Source: Sialis fuliginosa
Taxonomy: Eukaryota > Arthropoda > Insecta > Megaloptera > Sialidae
Direction of reading: 5' to 3'
Assembly (NCBI GenBank): GCA_961205875.1
Contig: OY540817.1
Span: 17,767,001 to 17,831,000 of the forward strand
Length of the DNA stretch: 64,000 bases
Shown one piece after another: positions 47,938 through 59,605 of the stretch. A program made the position numbers and the translations under genes. The notes below the pieces were generated by a model, which was given only the letters and a program-made list of their open reading frames with translations, was not told the DNA's origin and did no database searches. Numbering within the stretch: the first letter of the stretch is position 1; the number at the start of each line of letters is the position of its first letter.

Positions 47938-48489
47938 TTATGATGAAAACTTTGGTAATAAAACTATAGAAGCTTCCGATGTTATATGATCAGTGAATCT
48001 TATTACTATCAATGTAGATATTTGTATCCCAATATCTCACTTTTAACTGTATTTCTTATGAATATCACAGTAATGTAATAAATAATAAGGCAGTTATTTG
48101 TTGAAAATTACTGTATATACTTAACCTAAAAAAAAATATTTGGATACAATAAAATTTATCAAATACAATGTTAATAAAAGTTTTCTTACATTATTTTCTT
48201 ACACCATATCTTAATATGTATTTAAAGATATAAGGGATATACTCTGTAATCCATATTAACCTAAAATTCGTTATTGTTATTACCAGGCACTTGTTGCATT
48301 CTTATCACAGGTTCTGATGGTTCATGGACGGTTCTGACAGGTTCTTAGTTGTTCTAAAGGCAATATGTATTTCATCTTAGAAAAAGAGATATATATTATA
48401 TCTCACACGACACAGCATCTCTCTCACCGTTAAGAAATGTTACACCATTATGCTAATACATACCACAAGTTAATGGTTAATACAGAAAG
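47938..48489. other. Intergenic, AT-rich, nothing recognised
   Basis: Upstream side of the hypothetical frame at 47470-47937. GGTTCTGATGGTTCATGGAC followed by GGTTCTGACAGGTTCTTAGT (about 48308-48350) is a short imperfect triplication. No gene is seen. Confidence 0.4.
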
Positions 48490-48497
48490 CTGTCTAT

Positions 48498-48747
48498 AAG
48501 ATGACCAGATTTTAGTTTTTGGAAACCCTGACATGTAAATGAAGACCCTTTTTTTATTCATTTCATCCTTTTTATTTTTATTTTCATAAAATTTATTTAT
48601 GTATTTATTTTTACGACCTCTTTTTTTGTTTTTAGTCATCATCATTTTTTGCAAAATCCGGAGAAATTGCATTGAAACCCTGAGCCCGGAGAATCAACAT
48701 GCAAACCCGGAGACTCCGGGTCAAAACCTGAAACCTGGTCACTCTAA
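48498..48747. mobile_element. hAT-like MITE with perfect 8-bp target duplication
   Basis: CTGTCTAT flanks the element on both sides (48490-48497 and 48748-48755). The ends read AAGATGACCAGATTTTAG and AACCTGGTCACTCTAA (inverted). The interior contains GGAGACTCCGGGTCAAAACC and a run encoding Lys/Asn on the minus strand that is not a gene. A related element in opposite orientation is at 57231-57480. Confidence 0.85.
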
Positions 48748-48769
48748 CTGTCTATGGGTTTTATATATT

Positions 48770-49470
48770 ATTAGGGATGTACCGGAACTGGAATTCCGGC
48801 CGGTTTATGTTTTTGTTTAATTAATTCTACTTTGTTCAATTTTTATATATTTTTCTAGGCAAAGTTTTGTAATAGATAATCGTAACAAAATTATACTTTA
48901 AATATAAAAATATATGAGGGGAACAGGCTCAAATTAATTTTGCGTCTCGGGCCTCAAAATGTCTGCGTACAATATTTTTCCTTTCAAATAAAAAAAAATC
49001 TTAAATATAATTAAAATTCTATCAAACTAAAATCATTTGACTTAATGATTGGCAATAGAATCGATTATTCCGAAGGTTATGAGTTCGATATTAAGTTATT
49101 AGTAGGTATTAATTTGCTTTGTTAGTTTTATCTTAAAAGATAACATCACTTATTGTTAATCATTTGTATCTACTTGAGCGTGAACAGAAGTTTTGATAGA
49201 AAATCGTAAAAATAAATGCATTTTTTTAATAGCTTATTTATTATTTAAAATATAACTTCTAATGCGTAACATATTTTTATTTATAAATTTTATTAAAAAT
49301 AATTGTATTTTTTATAATAAATACTTAAGTATGTGTAATTTCAGATTCCATATTTACTTCTTCCTAATTTTAATGAATAATAAGTGTAAAATTCCATTTG
49401 GCGAAATTTGTAATAAAAAAAAACTTTACTCAGTCGCCGGGGGGGCCAGGAGGTAGTTACGGCCCTGTAC
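48770..49470. mobile_element. TE-derived DNA ending in GTAGTTACGGCCCTG
   Basis: The right side GGCCAGGAGGTAGTTACGGCCCTG (trimmed) after a G-run resembles terminal sequence of hAT-like elements; its reverse begins CAGGGCCGTAACTA. CAGGGTCGTAACTAG at 58861 is the same motif. ATGTACCGGAACTGGAATTC near 48777 may be another end. No transposase is present, and borders are uncertain. Confidence 0.45.
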
Positions 49471-50107
49471 TAATGTGTTTATTATATTAAATAATTATTT
49501 TACTCGATGTGAATACAAATGAAGAAAAAAAGTATTATTTTTGCGTATGCTTCTTAAAATAGCCAGGAGACGTAAGAATCGGACAAAATAATAAAGTTCA
49601 ATGGGGAATTCCGCAAGGAAATCACCGGAGAACTTGTTGCTTGTTCATTGCAAAGTTATTTTTACTTGGAAGATTATTCGTGTTTTGTTTTTTATGGTTG
49701 TAAATTTTATCTGTCTTGAAGGTAGATACAATTAAGTAATAAAAGCGTTTATTTATTTTTGTAACAATATAAAAAACATCTGCCAAGTAAATGCACAGTG
49801 CTTCCTTGTGCTAAATTCACCAAAGGTAGTTAATTATTCAAAAATTTAAATAAAAACCGATAGTGTTTATATAAATTGCCTGGATTTGGTTAACCATTTA
49901 ATTTTTATACAATTTTACTAAAAACTCTTAGTTCGAAATTTTTTTTAAAACGCACCTGAATATTTTTTCATATATTTTTAATTTTTTGACAATTTCAATC
50001 TAAATCTAAATTTTTGCAAATGTCAAAATGACATTTAAAATGTCAAAATGACATATAATATATCCAAGCAAATATCAATTTAGAAAAACAAAACAGGAAT
50101 TTTAAAA
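49471..50107. other. Intergenic; contains echo of the ABCB 3' flank
   Basis: AAGTAAATGCACAGTGCTTC at about 49785 also occurs just after the ABCB stop at about 39275, with flanking AAAAACATCT and GGTAGTTA shared. The rest is AT-rich, including a twice-repeated TGTCAAAATGACAT near 50022-50055. No gene is seen. Confidence 0.5.
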
Positions 50108-50450
50108 ATAAATTGAGATAAATCTTTGTAAGGGAATATTTTACAACAAACGTTGTAAACTCATATTATAAGAAATTTAATGATCTACAAAAAATATTCT
50201 ATACCATTTTCACGTAACATGTGTCGTTCTTGAGATATCTTGACAAAATAAATATTTTGGGGTATCACCCTCCCCCTTACATATGATTTTGATGATTTTG
50301 ACATACGGACAGACAGACAGACACGGAACGAAAAGTGTTTGTCTTGACGTGAAACGGAAAGATCAATTAAAAATTTTGAAATCGGAGAACATTTTTTTTG
50401 TCTCATTCTAAAACAATCACAAAGCTTCTCGTATCTTCGATATTGCGTAG
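50108..50450 (+). repeat. Dispersed repeat with GACAGACAGACA tract, copy 2
   Basis: A shorter copy of 18888-19310: it lacks the segment carrying ATCGGTTCAGTGG and keeps GACAGACAGACAGACACGGA and the shared tail. It is intergenic. Confidence 0.75.
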
Positions 50451-50869
50451 AAGCAATATGTTTTTTCTCAGAAAAATATAAAGAATTTAATAAAATCATT
50501 ATTATTATTATTATTGGCCGGTTAGTGTAATTTCTAAGCGAGCTAGACTAAATAATCCGCTTCTCTAATATAAATATATTTATAATCAATATGTAAACTA
50601 ATGTTTATATTTTGTTATTATATTATGCAGGTGTATGATGAAATACATAACACAATTAATATTAATAATGAAAAATAGGTTAAGTGCACTCTTCTGTTTA
50701 CATATGTATTATTTTTATATTGAAGAGCAATAACGAACAATATTATTGTAATGATTAATAGTTACTTAAAATGATAACTATTTATAGTACATATAATATT
50801 TTTGTGCTATCCCTACATTAAAATTATTAATATTTGTTTATTTGAGCTTTCATTAATGTATTTATTTCA

Positions 50870-51315
50870 GGGGTCCGGAGTTAATTCCGGAATTAATTCC
50901 GGAACTGAATCCCTGCTATTCGTTCCGGAACTTTTAAAATCTATCCGTTCCCTACGTTAAAAACTCCGGAACGAATAGATTCTATTAACTCCGAAGAGAA
51001 TTCGTGCCGGAACTTTTAAAATCTATTCGTGCCCTGGCTTATAAACTCCGGAACTAATAGATTCTATTAGCTCCAGAGGGCATTAATTCCGGAATTTATA
51101 AAATCTATTAGTTCCCTGGCTTATAAACTCCAGAACTAATACAATCTATTAATTCCGCACGGCATTCGTGTCGGAACTTATAAAATCTATTCGTTCTCTG
51201 ATTTAAAATCGTCGGAACTTTTAAAATCTATTTGACTCCAGGAGACATTATCAGTGGAGCAGATAGATTTTATAAGTTCTTTAGTGTATCCGGCACGATT
51301 AAAGTCTATACGTTC
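50870..51315. repeat. 82-bp minisatellite with internal dyads (CCGGAAC array)
   Basis: CCGGAA (or TCGGAA) starts units at 50925, 51007, 51089 and 51171, exactly 82 bases apart, with degenerate flanks on both sides. Each unit contains TTTTAAAATCTATTCGTTCC and its opposite AACTAATAGATTCTATTA, so every unit is an imperfect inverted repeat. CCGGAA/TTCCGG boxes recur about every 40 bases. No coding frame. Confidence 0.93.
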
Positions 51316-51539
51316 CCAAATTTTATATTAGATTGATTGTACATGAAGCCAAATAGTTTAATGATTTAATGTGTATGTAATTACTATAAAATGCAAATCG
51401 AGTATTATTAATTTATTTAAACTATTGTTAAGGCTTTCGCGGTTTGTAATTTATAGATAATTAACATACATTTTATGAATTTTTGTAACAAATATTTTAT
51501 TGGAATAATTTGATATGTGATAATTGTCATCAAAAAAAA

Positions 51540-51935
51540 TTTACAACAAATACGTATTAAGGTAGATTTAGAGCCCTTTTTCTTAGAATACCGTATTCTC
51601 AGAAATAACATCAAATATATTATATACTATGTAATCATTTATAAAATTAATTAAGTCAGACACGTATTAAGGAAAATTTGGACCCCATTTTCTAAATATA
51701 TAAATATTTTGGAAAAAAAATGAGATAGTCAGTTGTATTAAACATTAACTAAATAAATTTAAAGTCAGTCACGTATTAAGGTAAATTTAATGTCCTTTTT
51801 ACTAAAAAAATTGTAATGTCGGAAATAAAATTAAAAAATTAAGATGATACTATTAATTACGTTCTGTGAAACAAAACCTAATACAGAATTAAATCAGCCG
51901 TGTATTAAGTAAGATTTAGAGCCCTTGTTCTTAAA
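51540..51935 (+). repeat. Diverged tandem repeat, ~110-130-bp unit, four copies
   Basis: The phrase ACGTATTAAGGTAGATTTAG (with GAGCCCTTTTTCTTA after it) recurs in weakened form near 51549, 51662, 51771 and 51900, each preceded by AAATCAG or AAGTCAG. GGACGTATTAAAAAT at about 57127 may be an isolated relative. Confidence 0.8.
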
Positions 51936-53171
51936 ATTTATTTAAATAAATTTTCATAATTTTTCATTCGCACTTTTCAATTATAAATTTATAATCATGC
52001 GGTTTTGGGTTTTCCCTTTTTAGTATAAAATTGTAACTCACTTGTATATTTCCTAACAGAACGTTTAAAATCATATACCATTGGGAAACGTAAAAAACCT
52101 CATTAATAATAAATTGTTGGACACAATTATTAATCTAGTAAAGAACTTCTTTTTAAATATGAGCATCTACAGATTGAGGGGGTAAATGGGGCACTTGCCC
52201 CTTCCCCTCACATATAATACGACATAACCTGAAGCCTATATTATTTTATATATTATATTTTATAATGTGCACGTAATGTGGGAAATATGACAATTTTAAT
52301 TTGTGGAGAGCAAGAAGAAGCTCTGACAGTTAGTAGAAGGTTACACATTTATGTGTAAAATTGTAATTATATAGGTAAGTAGTAAGTATCTTTAAAGTTA
52401 TATTTAATTCTTTGGATCTGGAAAAAAAATACCGTAGCTTTCTTTGTAGTTTTTGAAAAAACAAACACTCATTATTATATACAGTTAAATGTTACTTATT
52501 TTTATGAAAATATAAGTATAATATTTGCAGAAAAATAAATGTTGTGTATTTTCCAAGTAATGCCAAGTTATGACTTATGATGTATTAAATAAAACAAAAC
52601 GTTTTTTGTTGTCGATGCAAACAGTTCATAAAAACTTATTTGTTTTCACAAACAGGATCGTGTCTTCAATCTTTGAGATATTTGGTAATACATATTTATA
52701 TATTTTCATTCAAATTAAAATAAACTAATAATACAAATGTGTAGTTAGTGAATTATGTGAACTAAAATTTTTTTTTATTTGGTTGATTCAAATTAGTTAT
52801 TAGCTTATCCAGGGTTATTTAATTTAAAAAAAATTCAGTTGCAATTATCTTTTTTTTTTACTCTACACTTTGTATATTTCTTTCTTACAAATTATAATGC
52901 CCTTTTTTTGCTCTACACTTACACTTTTTTATATTTTTCTCTTTACTTACTTTACTTACTTAGCTGTTTTCATTTTTGGAACTGCAGAAACAAGCTAAAA
53001 CCACACACTAAAATAACCCCTGAACTTATCTTAAAATAAAAAAACTGTAAAATATTCAGCTGTAGCTAAAAAAAGAGGAATATTTTGAATACAAATACTT
53101 ATTACCATAAAATAAATTTTTGGATAGGGTTGAGAGTTGAAGAAGTTCCTTCCCCTCGCATATACATGTAC
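51936..53171. other. Intergenic, AT-rich, no gene
   Basis: Nothing gene-like. GTAAATGGGGCACTTGCCCC near 52181 looks like a MITE end, and the T-rich stretch at 52840-52950 contains two partial copies of TTTTTTACTCTACACTT. Confidence 0.45.
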
Positions 53172-53566
53172 AGTCGCCTGCAGAACTCGTCTGGCACCCT
53201 AAAGGCTAGAATCGCTTACAACAGATTCCAAATTTAAAGACAAACATCATCGGTTATCTTTTTCTATCAAGTTTAATATATTTAAATACTAAAATTCGGA
53301 ATATCAAATATTTATTGCCACAAAATTTACGTATACAATTTTCAATAGATTACATAATAATTTAATTGCACAAATATATATGAGTACTATAAACGAAGAC
53401 TAGTTCTTTATCTAGCAAATTAATTTCAAAATATCTGTCTTTGTTTGATACATGGAGAAATGATTTAAATATTATAATAATCAAATGGGAGGAGCCTACT
53501 AAGTTTGTGATAAACGAAAATGAATACAAACTGCAAGACCATTAATGCAGGTGACTGTACATTATT
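53172..53566. mobile_element. TACAGTCGCCTGCA-end MITE, intact
   Basis: The left end TACAGTCGCCTGCAG and right end TGCAGGTGACTGTA are inverted. The right half is repeated at 8150-8334. The TA at the borders suggests a mariner-like origin. There is no transposase frame. Confidence 0.75.
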
Positions 53567-54590
53567 ATTTAACAACACGTGTGTATATATACAATATATA
53601 CATATTAAATAAATAAATACATAGTTGTTTTTATTTTTATGTATATACTGTATATAACTAGGTATACATAATACATGCATATAGGTACAAATAATATAAT
53701 ATTATAATTTATAATATATGCATCATAAAGATATACGAATTTTAGATGTAGGGGAATTACCGACAGAGAGAAAGCGACATAACATGTTTTATTCTGTATA
53801 TTTTTCAAATTTTTAGTTTTTGTTACATCATAATATAATATATTTGTTATTTATTTTATATCTGCTAAAAAAATATAATTTAATATATTTAAAAATTTAT
53901 GTATGTACTTCCAGTGAATCCGGAAGAAGGGTTTTTTATGGAGCCAATATAAAAAACAAAAGTACATAATTTCAAATTTTTTCATTGGATTTTTTTTGGA
54001 TTGATTTGATGTATACCATTGTTAAAAAAAATTTCGAAAAAGATAAATTTAATTATACAAGCGATTTAAAAACTAAAAAATAGTTTTATACAAAATACAA
54101 CAAATAGCTATTTGTTTTATTATATTACGATATTTTATAATTATTTTCTAGACAACACACTTCTTAGATTCTAGATCATTTTAATCTTATTGTATTCTAT
54201 TGTTCGTCTTATTGAAAATACTCGAATCATGAATTTCTACATGCTGAGTCACAAGACACTTTACACACAACAGACTATAGATTTTATATTTATTTTGCAT
54301 ATATCGATGATTATAAAGTAACTTTCTGATTTTGAGTTGATTATCTTTTCAGCAGTTTATTCGATTTTGATGAAATTTTGCATGTATGTGCAGCGTAATT
54401 TTCCCCCCTATGGTATTGTAATTATATATTTTTTAAAATGCTCCAAAATATTTGAAAAAAAAATCCGTAAAGTTACTTTATAATCACCTTTATGATAGAA
54501 AATATATAGATAGATAAATTGTGATATGCAAGTTTGTCTTTTAATCTTATTATTAAAGATTCGAGTGTTAGAAAAATATGCATTAGCTAA
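53567..54590. other. Intergenic, AT-rich, no gene
   Basis: AT-rich with many ATATAT stretches and no frame with coding character. I see nothing else. Confidence 0.4.
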
Positions 54591-54599
54591 TGTTTTTTT

Positions 54600-54830
54600 A
54601 TGTCGAGTGTAGATAAAAAACATGTCCATATGGGAATACTCATTGTATACAGAAATCCCTCCTTATGTGCGGGTGTTATGTATATAATAAATGCCGCGTG
54701 TACGGATTTCGCCAATAGCAATATAAAAGTTGTACAAATAACAAAATTTTCTATAGTAAAAATCGCATCAAAATCGGTTCAGTAGTTTACGAGTTTAATA
54801 AAAATACCTATATATATTAATACGTGAACA
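54600..54830 (+). mobile_element. Insect TE tail fragment
   Basis: GCATCAAAATCGGTTCAGTA followed by GTTTACGAG is a widely dispersed insect TE tail motif. The upstream GCCGCGTGTACGGATTTCGC fits the same element. The family cannot be fixed from this piece. Confidence 0.5.
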
Positions 54831-54899
54831 TCGGAAATTGTCGTTCGTTTTTCTTTAGTATTTATTATAAAATAAAGGGGGTGAATGAAACTTATATCA

Positions 54900-55140
54900 T
54901 TCGAAAGGTACTGGGCAATAAATATGCACTCAAAAAAACGTGTGTATGTTGCCGTTAAGGCAGGTAAAATAAAGTTAACATATACACAACATAGCAATAC
55001 TCCTAGCGCCGTTCAACTACAGTGTTTTTATTTGAAGATTTTTGTTGTAAAAGCAGGTTAGGTTAGGTTAGGTACTGTGCCATAGATGTGCAAAAAAAAA
55101 TCATGTGTGTATGTTGCCGTTAAGGCAGGTAAAATATTGG
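54900..55140 (+). repeat. Two direct repeats with an interstitial TTAGG run
   Basis: TGTATGTTGCCGTTAAGGCA with the following GGTAAAAT occurs at about 54942 and again at about 55107. Between them TTAGGTTAGGTTAGG (about 55056-55070) is three copies of the insect telomere motif. Confidence 0.8.
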
Positions 55141-55845
55141 TCGAATTCCTTCCATAGGTGATACTAGTATATTTGTAAAGGTTAAATTATTTACATTGTA
55201 CAGAGTTTACATATTTATTTATTTAGCATGTAGAAATTTAAAAATCACAACCAATTCTTTGATTACGAAAAAATAATCATATTTCATAGAACTCGTGATC
55301 AAAAGTTCATTTATAAAGCTCTTTACAAATAAAAGAGAATAATCCATTGCTGTTCATTAATATAATAAATAACAATAATCCTAGAAAAGTAATCTGTATG
55401 TTTAATTTATAATTATGACAACTGGACTACTTGTAAACTTACATATTATGTGTAATAATAATACCTAATTATAATAATGTAAATAATGGTTTATCAATGG
55501 AACAATTAAAACTTTCAAAGCTCCATTTTTTTAATCTATTTAGCAACAATAACAGTATTGATTATATTTATTATTTATGTATATAACAATGCATGATTAT
55601 TTATTCTATGAATTAGGAAATTGACGACTTCAAATTTAAACATTCTTTGTCAAATTGAATTATAGTTCAATTGTTTGAGATTTTTATATTTTATCATAGA
55701 TTATAGAATAAATTGATGCAATATAATTTGTTTACAAACTTTGGGCAAATTTGCTTCTTACCAATTTTTTAAGAAAATCTAAAATCGACGTTTTCCAACA
55801 TATTTTTAACTGACTTAAAAAAGGAGGAAGGGTCTCAATTCGTCA
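55141..55845. other. Intergenic, AT-rich, nothing recognised
   Basis: No gene or repeat family recognised. Confidence 0.4.
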
Positions 55846-55849
55846 GTAC

Positions 55850-56416
55850 TATTTTAGTACTAGTTTATAGAATATTTTTAACGGTAATTTTTTTGAAAAT
55901 TTGAAGTACTTTTTTTTAAAAAAACGAAATATCCCAAAAAATATCAAAGATATGGTAAAACTACAAAAGATCATTTTTATGGAAAAATATATGAAATTTA
56001 TTTTAAAAAATATTTCGTTGCACAAAATTTTTGTTTAGATAATTTTTATTTACTTATAAAATTTTAAATAATCATAAATTTTAAAAGTGGTATATACTCA
56101 CAGTCAGAAATTACTAACAATAAGCTAGAACATATATTTATTTTTAAAATTCAGAGTTGACATTTTCAATTTAAATTTTACAAGTAAATAAAAATTATTT
56201 AAACAAAAATGTTGTGTAGCGAAATATTTTTTAAAATAAATTTCATACATTTTTCTACAAAATTTATCTCTCGTAGTTTTACCGTATCTTTGATAGTTTT
56301 TGAAAAATTTCGTTTTAAATTATTTTTTTTTAAATCCATTTTTTTGCGGGGAGAATTTTTTCCGATCTCTAACAATAAGTACCGTTAAAAATCTTCTCTA
56401 AACTAGTACTAAAACA
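55850..56416. mobile_element. Foldback element just upstream of the GC-rich promoter
   Basis: The left arm (TTAGTACTAGTTTATAGAAT) and right arm (TCTAAACTAGTACTAAAAC) are inverted and pairing continues inward, for example AAATTTATTTTAAAAAATAT with its complement near 56235. No coding sequence. Confidence 0.8.
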
Positions 56417-56442
56417 TATGTAATAAAAATTAAAAAAGTATC

Positions 56443-56650
56443 TAGTTATTTATGGAATGACCGATATCTCGATCAGCGAGTAGCGCACTTAGTTTTATCT
56501 CATCATAGCGCCGTGGATTTCGCTCAGCTGGAGGAGGGGGTATATAAGCCGGGGCGGCGGCCCCACGGCTCACAACAACGCACTTTCACGTGCACAGGTG
56601 TGTGTGTAGCAGGTTGTGTGATAAACGTACGCGGCCGGCTTTCCCGCGAG
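56443..56650 (+). promoter_or_regulatory. GC-rich TATA promoter, probably of the ZIP gene
   Basis: This is the only strongly GC-rich island in the window. A TATA box (TATATAAG) sits at 56541-56548, with an initiator-like CTCACAAC at about 56569, the expected ~30-bp spacing. Downstream are an E-box CACGTG (about 56587) and a CG-rich leader (ACGCGGCCGGC). The next gene on this strand is the ZIP transporter, whose ATG exon starts at an acceptor at 60930. Linking the two through a 4.3-kb leader intron is inference. Confidence 0.7.
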
Positions 56651-58860
56651 TTTAATGTTTTGTTTATTATTTAGTTTGCGATAGTGCTTGATTCTATATT
56701 TTTTTGTACTCTTCTATAGTATCTTGATTTTAAGTAGATGTGTAGTGTTTTTTTTTGTTTTTTTTACATAGTGAGTTTGTTTATTTAATTTATTATTTAT
56801 TTTTAAATATAATAGTAAGCTAAGTGTGTGGTGTAACGCATGAACGTAGCTGCGGATGAGTTTTGAAATTAGATAGTATTTTGTTTTTTATTTTTTAACG
56901 AGTGTGGTTTATAACTGACAGCTGTCAATGTCAGTGGATTTTATTAATTGAAATTTTTGAAAAAAATTTCAGTAATATACGAAAGAAAATTAGGTCAGGA
57001 CCTTGTCAAACAAATTTAGAATTTTTATTTTCTAATTAAATTGTATATATATAAATAAAAATGTTGGTATTTGTTATATATTACAAAGTAATGAATCGAT
57101 ACATTTTTATTTAATAAATAAGTCGGGGACGTATTAAAAATATTTAAAATTAATATAATTGTGTAAACAATGATCTTTTGCCCTTTTTGTAAAATATGGT
57201 AGATGTATAATATAATATATAAATATATTTAGGGTGACTACCGGTTTTCACCCGGAGTCTTAGGGTATGTATATCGTTTCTCCGGGCTCCGGGTTTTGTT
57301 ATAATTTCTTCGTTTTTTTAAATAATTATGGCAATGAAAATTAAAAAAAGTCATCAAAAATAGCAGGGGGAACAAAAGTGAGGATTAGGGTGTGGAAATT
57401 TTTTTAGGTATCAGCGAAAAAAAAAATGTCTTCATTTACATGTCAGGGTCTACAAAAACTAAAATCTGGTTATTCTAATATATTCGAGTAAATCTGAGTA
57501 TCTAAATATGGCACGATTAGGGGTTGGGGGGTAAATCGCCCAGGGGCAAATCTTAAAATAAATAACTGACGGTTGATAATAATATTTATTTTTTGAATGA
57601 ATAATTTTTTGTTTATTTATTTAAAAGTAATAATAGATAGATATGTATTTGATATTCGCGAATAAATATAGTAAGTATCATATTATTTCATTCCTTGCAT
57701 ATATCATTTGTTTTCAAATAAGATATTTCAACAATTGAGCTGTCAAAAATTGATGAGTTCATTATGTATTTAAAAAAAATTGGGTGCATGTTTAAATTAT
57801 ATTTTGAATGTCATAATATTATATAAAATATGATATATCACGATTTGGCAATTATATATTTACCTTCACTCCCGTCTCTGATATTTTCTATTCAATTAAA
57901 TCATTTTTTGCAACACCAATATAACCCCTCCCCCTTCCCTCAGTCTACTCTGGGGCTATGAGATAAAATATAATTAAATTGATTAAAAATTACATTGTAT
58001 ATAAGTAATCAAATAATGTGTTTTTTTATATTTTTGTAGGGTGTTGATATAATATAGAATTTATTATATTTTTAACGATTAACTAAATATATATATGTAT
58101 ATTATATATGCATGTACACTTATTTTTATGATTTTAATTTATTTCAACCTTGTACTTCAATAATAATAAAATTTGAATGTATATCAAAACAGAAAATCTA
58201 GATCAAGGAACCGAGAAGTTAAACTTTTGTTACAAGCCATAAAAAGTCAGTCATTTGTATAATAAGAGAAAAATAAACTTGGTGCAGTAATTTTATACAT
58301 ATAAAACATATAAGTCAATATGGAGTTTATACTTAAAATATATGAAATATGTATTATTATGAAAAATACATATTTAATTCCAGAGTGTATAGGGCCGACA
58401 AAAAAATGGGGTCCAATGCACAGTGATAAAAACGACATTGACTGGAGATTTTTGATTTATATTACCTACTAAAAAAAATTCTATTAGGTTCGTACTGTGA
58501 AAAGATAAACTGAAAAGATTGATATGAGTAAAAAATCATTTCCGGTATGTATAAAATTTGTATTCGTTAGAACAAGTAGGTATATGAACGATTTTAGCGT
58601 GAAGTTCTGCAATTTCTTTGAAACCAGTTTGGCGCAACGCGGGTGTCTGTGATGTAACATATAAACAACATACTAAACTCTGTATGCAGCTGGTGTACTT
58701 GTTTTTGTTCTTTTTACTCGCTGATTGAATTGCAGATCTTCGCTAAAAATAACTAGAATAATATTATGTTTATTTTGAAATTGAAACGTTGAGTATGGAC
58801 TTTTCAAAGGCGTAGTTATTTTCTTTTAGCAAATAAGTACACAGGAAAAAATCTGTCTTG
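56651..58860 (+). other. Probable leader intron of the ZIP gene, AT-rich
   Basis: Apart from the MITE at 57231-57480 I see no gene. GTAAGC near 56815 is one possible leader donor; others exist. Confidence 0.4.
57231..57480. mobile_element. hAT-like MITE related to 48498-48747
   Basis: TAGGGTGACTACCGG on the left and CTAAAATCTGGTTATTCTA on the right, with CTTCATTTACATGTCAGGGT and CCGGGCTCCGGGTTTTG shared in inverse order with 48498-48747. It lies in the probable leader intron of the ZIP gene. Confidence 0.7.
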
Positions 58861-59030
58861 CAGGGTCGTAACTAGAGGCTCGGGGGCAATAATTAAAATT
58901 TGAAATGTAAGGATAAAAACATGTGTAATAAGTTTAACATTTTCAAGTTAGGGCCTCCTAACTTCAGTACTGTCTTGGGTCAAGACAATCTTTGTTTTAT
59001 AAATAACAACAATATTTCGAAAAAAAAAAT
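58861..59030. mobile_element. TE fragment starting CAGGGTCGTAACTAG
   Basis: CAGGGTCGTAACTAGAGGCTC has the same terminus as the reverse of 49452-49467. The right border is not found. No coding region. Confidence 0.4.
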
Positions 59031-59164
59031 TATCTTTTAATTTATTATCTAATCGTGACTTCGGAAAATGAGACTTTTTTTAGAATAATAAAAAAGCAAT
59101 CAAATGAAATTTTGTCTCAAAACATACAAAAATTTGTTTTTAATGAAATATAAAACAAAATGGT

Positions 59165-59605
59165 GACTTTAGCGTAGCTACACTGGGTGCATCTGTTTTA
59201 TTATGTGCTCCACTGCGGAAAACAGAACTTCCATGGATCAACATCCAGAACAAAATAAAAAATTTTCTCGTTATTTACATAAGTTTTCTCATCAAAGTAC
59301 ACACGATTATTAAAAAATATCAATTTTTGCAAATTTTGTATCACTTTTAACAAAGAATCGCGTTTTTGACGAAAAAAACTGTAATTGTTAACCAATCGTA
59401 AAAATTCGATGTAAAATCTTTCTAAGAAGTTACAGTTAAAATTTCAAGTCGATCGGATGAAAAATGGCCAAGATACGTTTTCCGCAGTTTTTAAAAACGT
59501 GGTTTCGATAAAAATAAGTTAAATTTTTTAGAATAGAAAGTAAAATCCACAAACATTTTTGATTTTCCCCAATTATACCACAGTAGCTACGTCCCTGCTG
59601 TGTAT
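59165..59605. mobile_element. Probable hAT-like MITE with GTAGCTAC ends
   Basis: GCGTAGCTACACTGGGTGC on the left and CACAGTAGCTACGTCCCTGC on the right share the GTAGCTAC core used by many insect hAT-like ends. The interior has minus-strand frames without coding character. Confidence 0.45.

Noticed and set aside
50870-51315. CRISPR-like array
   Set aside because: The repeats are contiguous 82-bp units without unique spacers, in a eukaryotic genome; it is a minisatellite.
53465-53808. Two minus-strand frames
   Set aside because: AT-rich, Tyr/Ile/Phe-rich frames; one overlaps the MITE at 53172-53566 and shares its sequence with the fragment at 8150-8334.
55056-55070. True telomere or chromosome end
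   Set aside because: Only three TTAGG units, surrounded by ordinary unique and repeat DNA.
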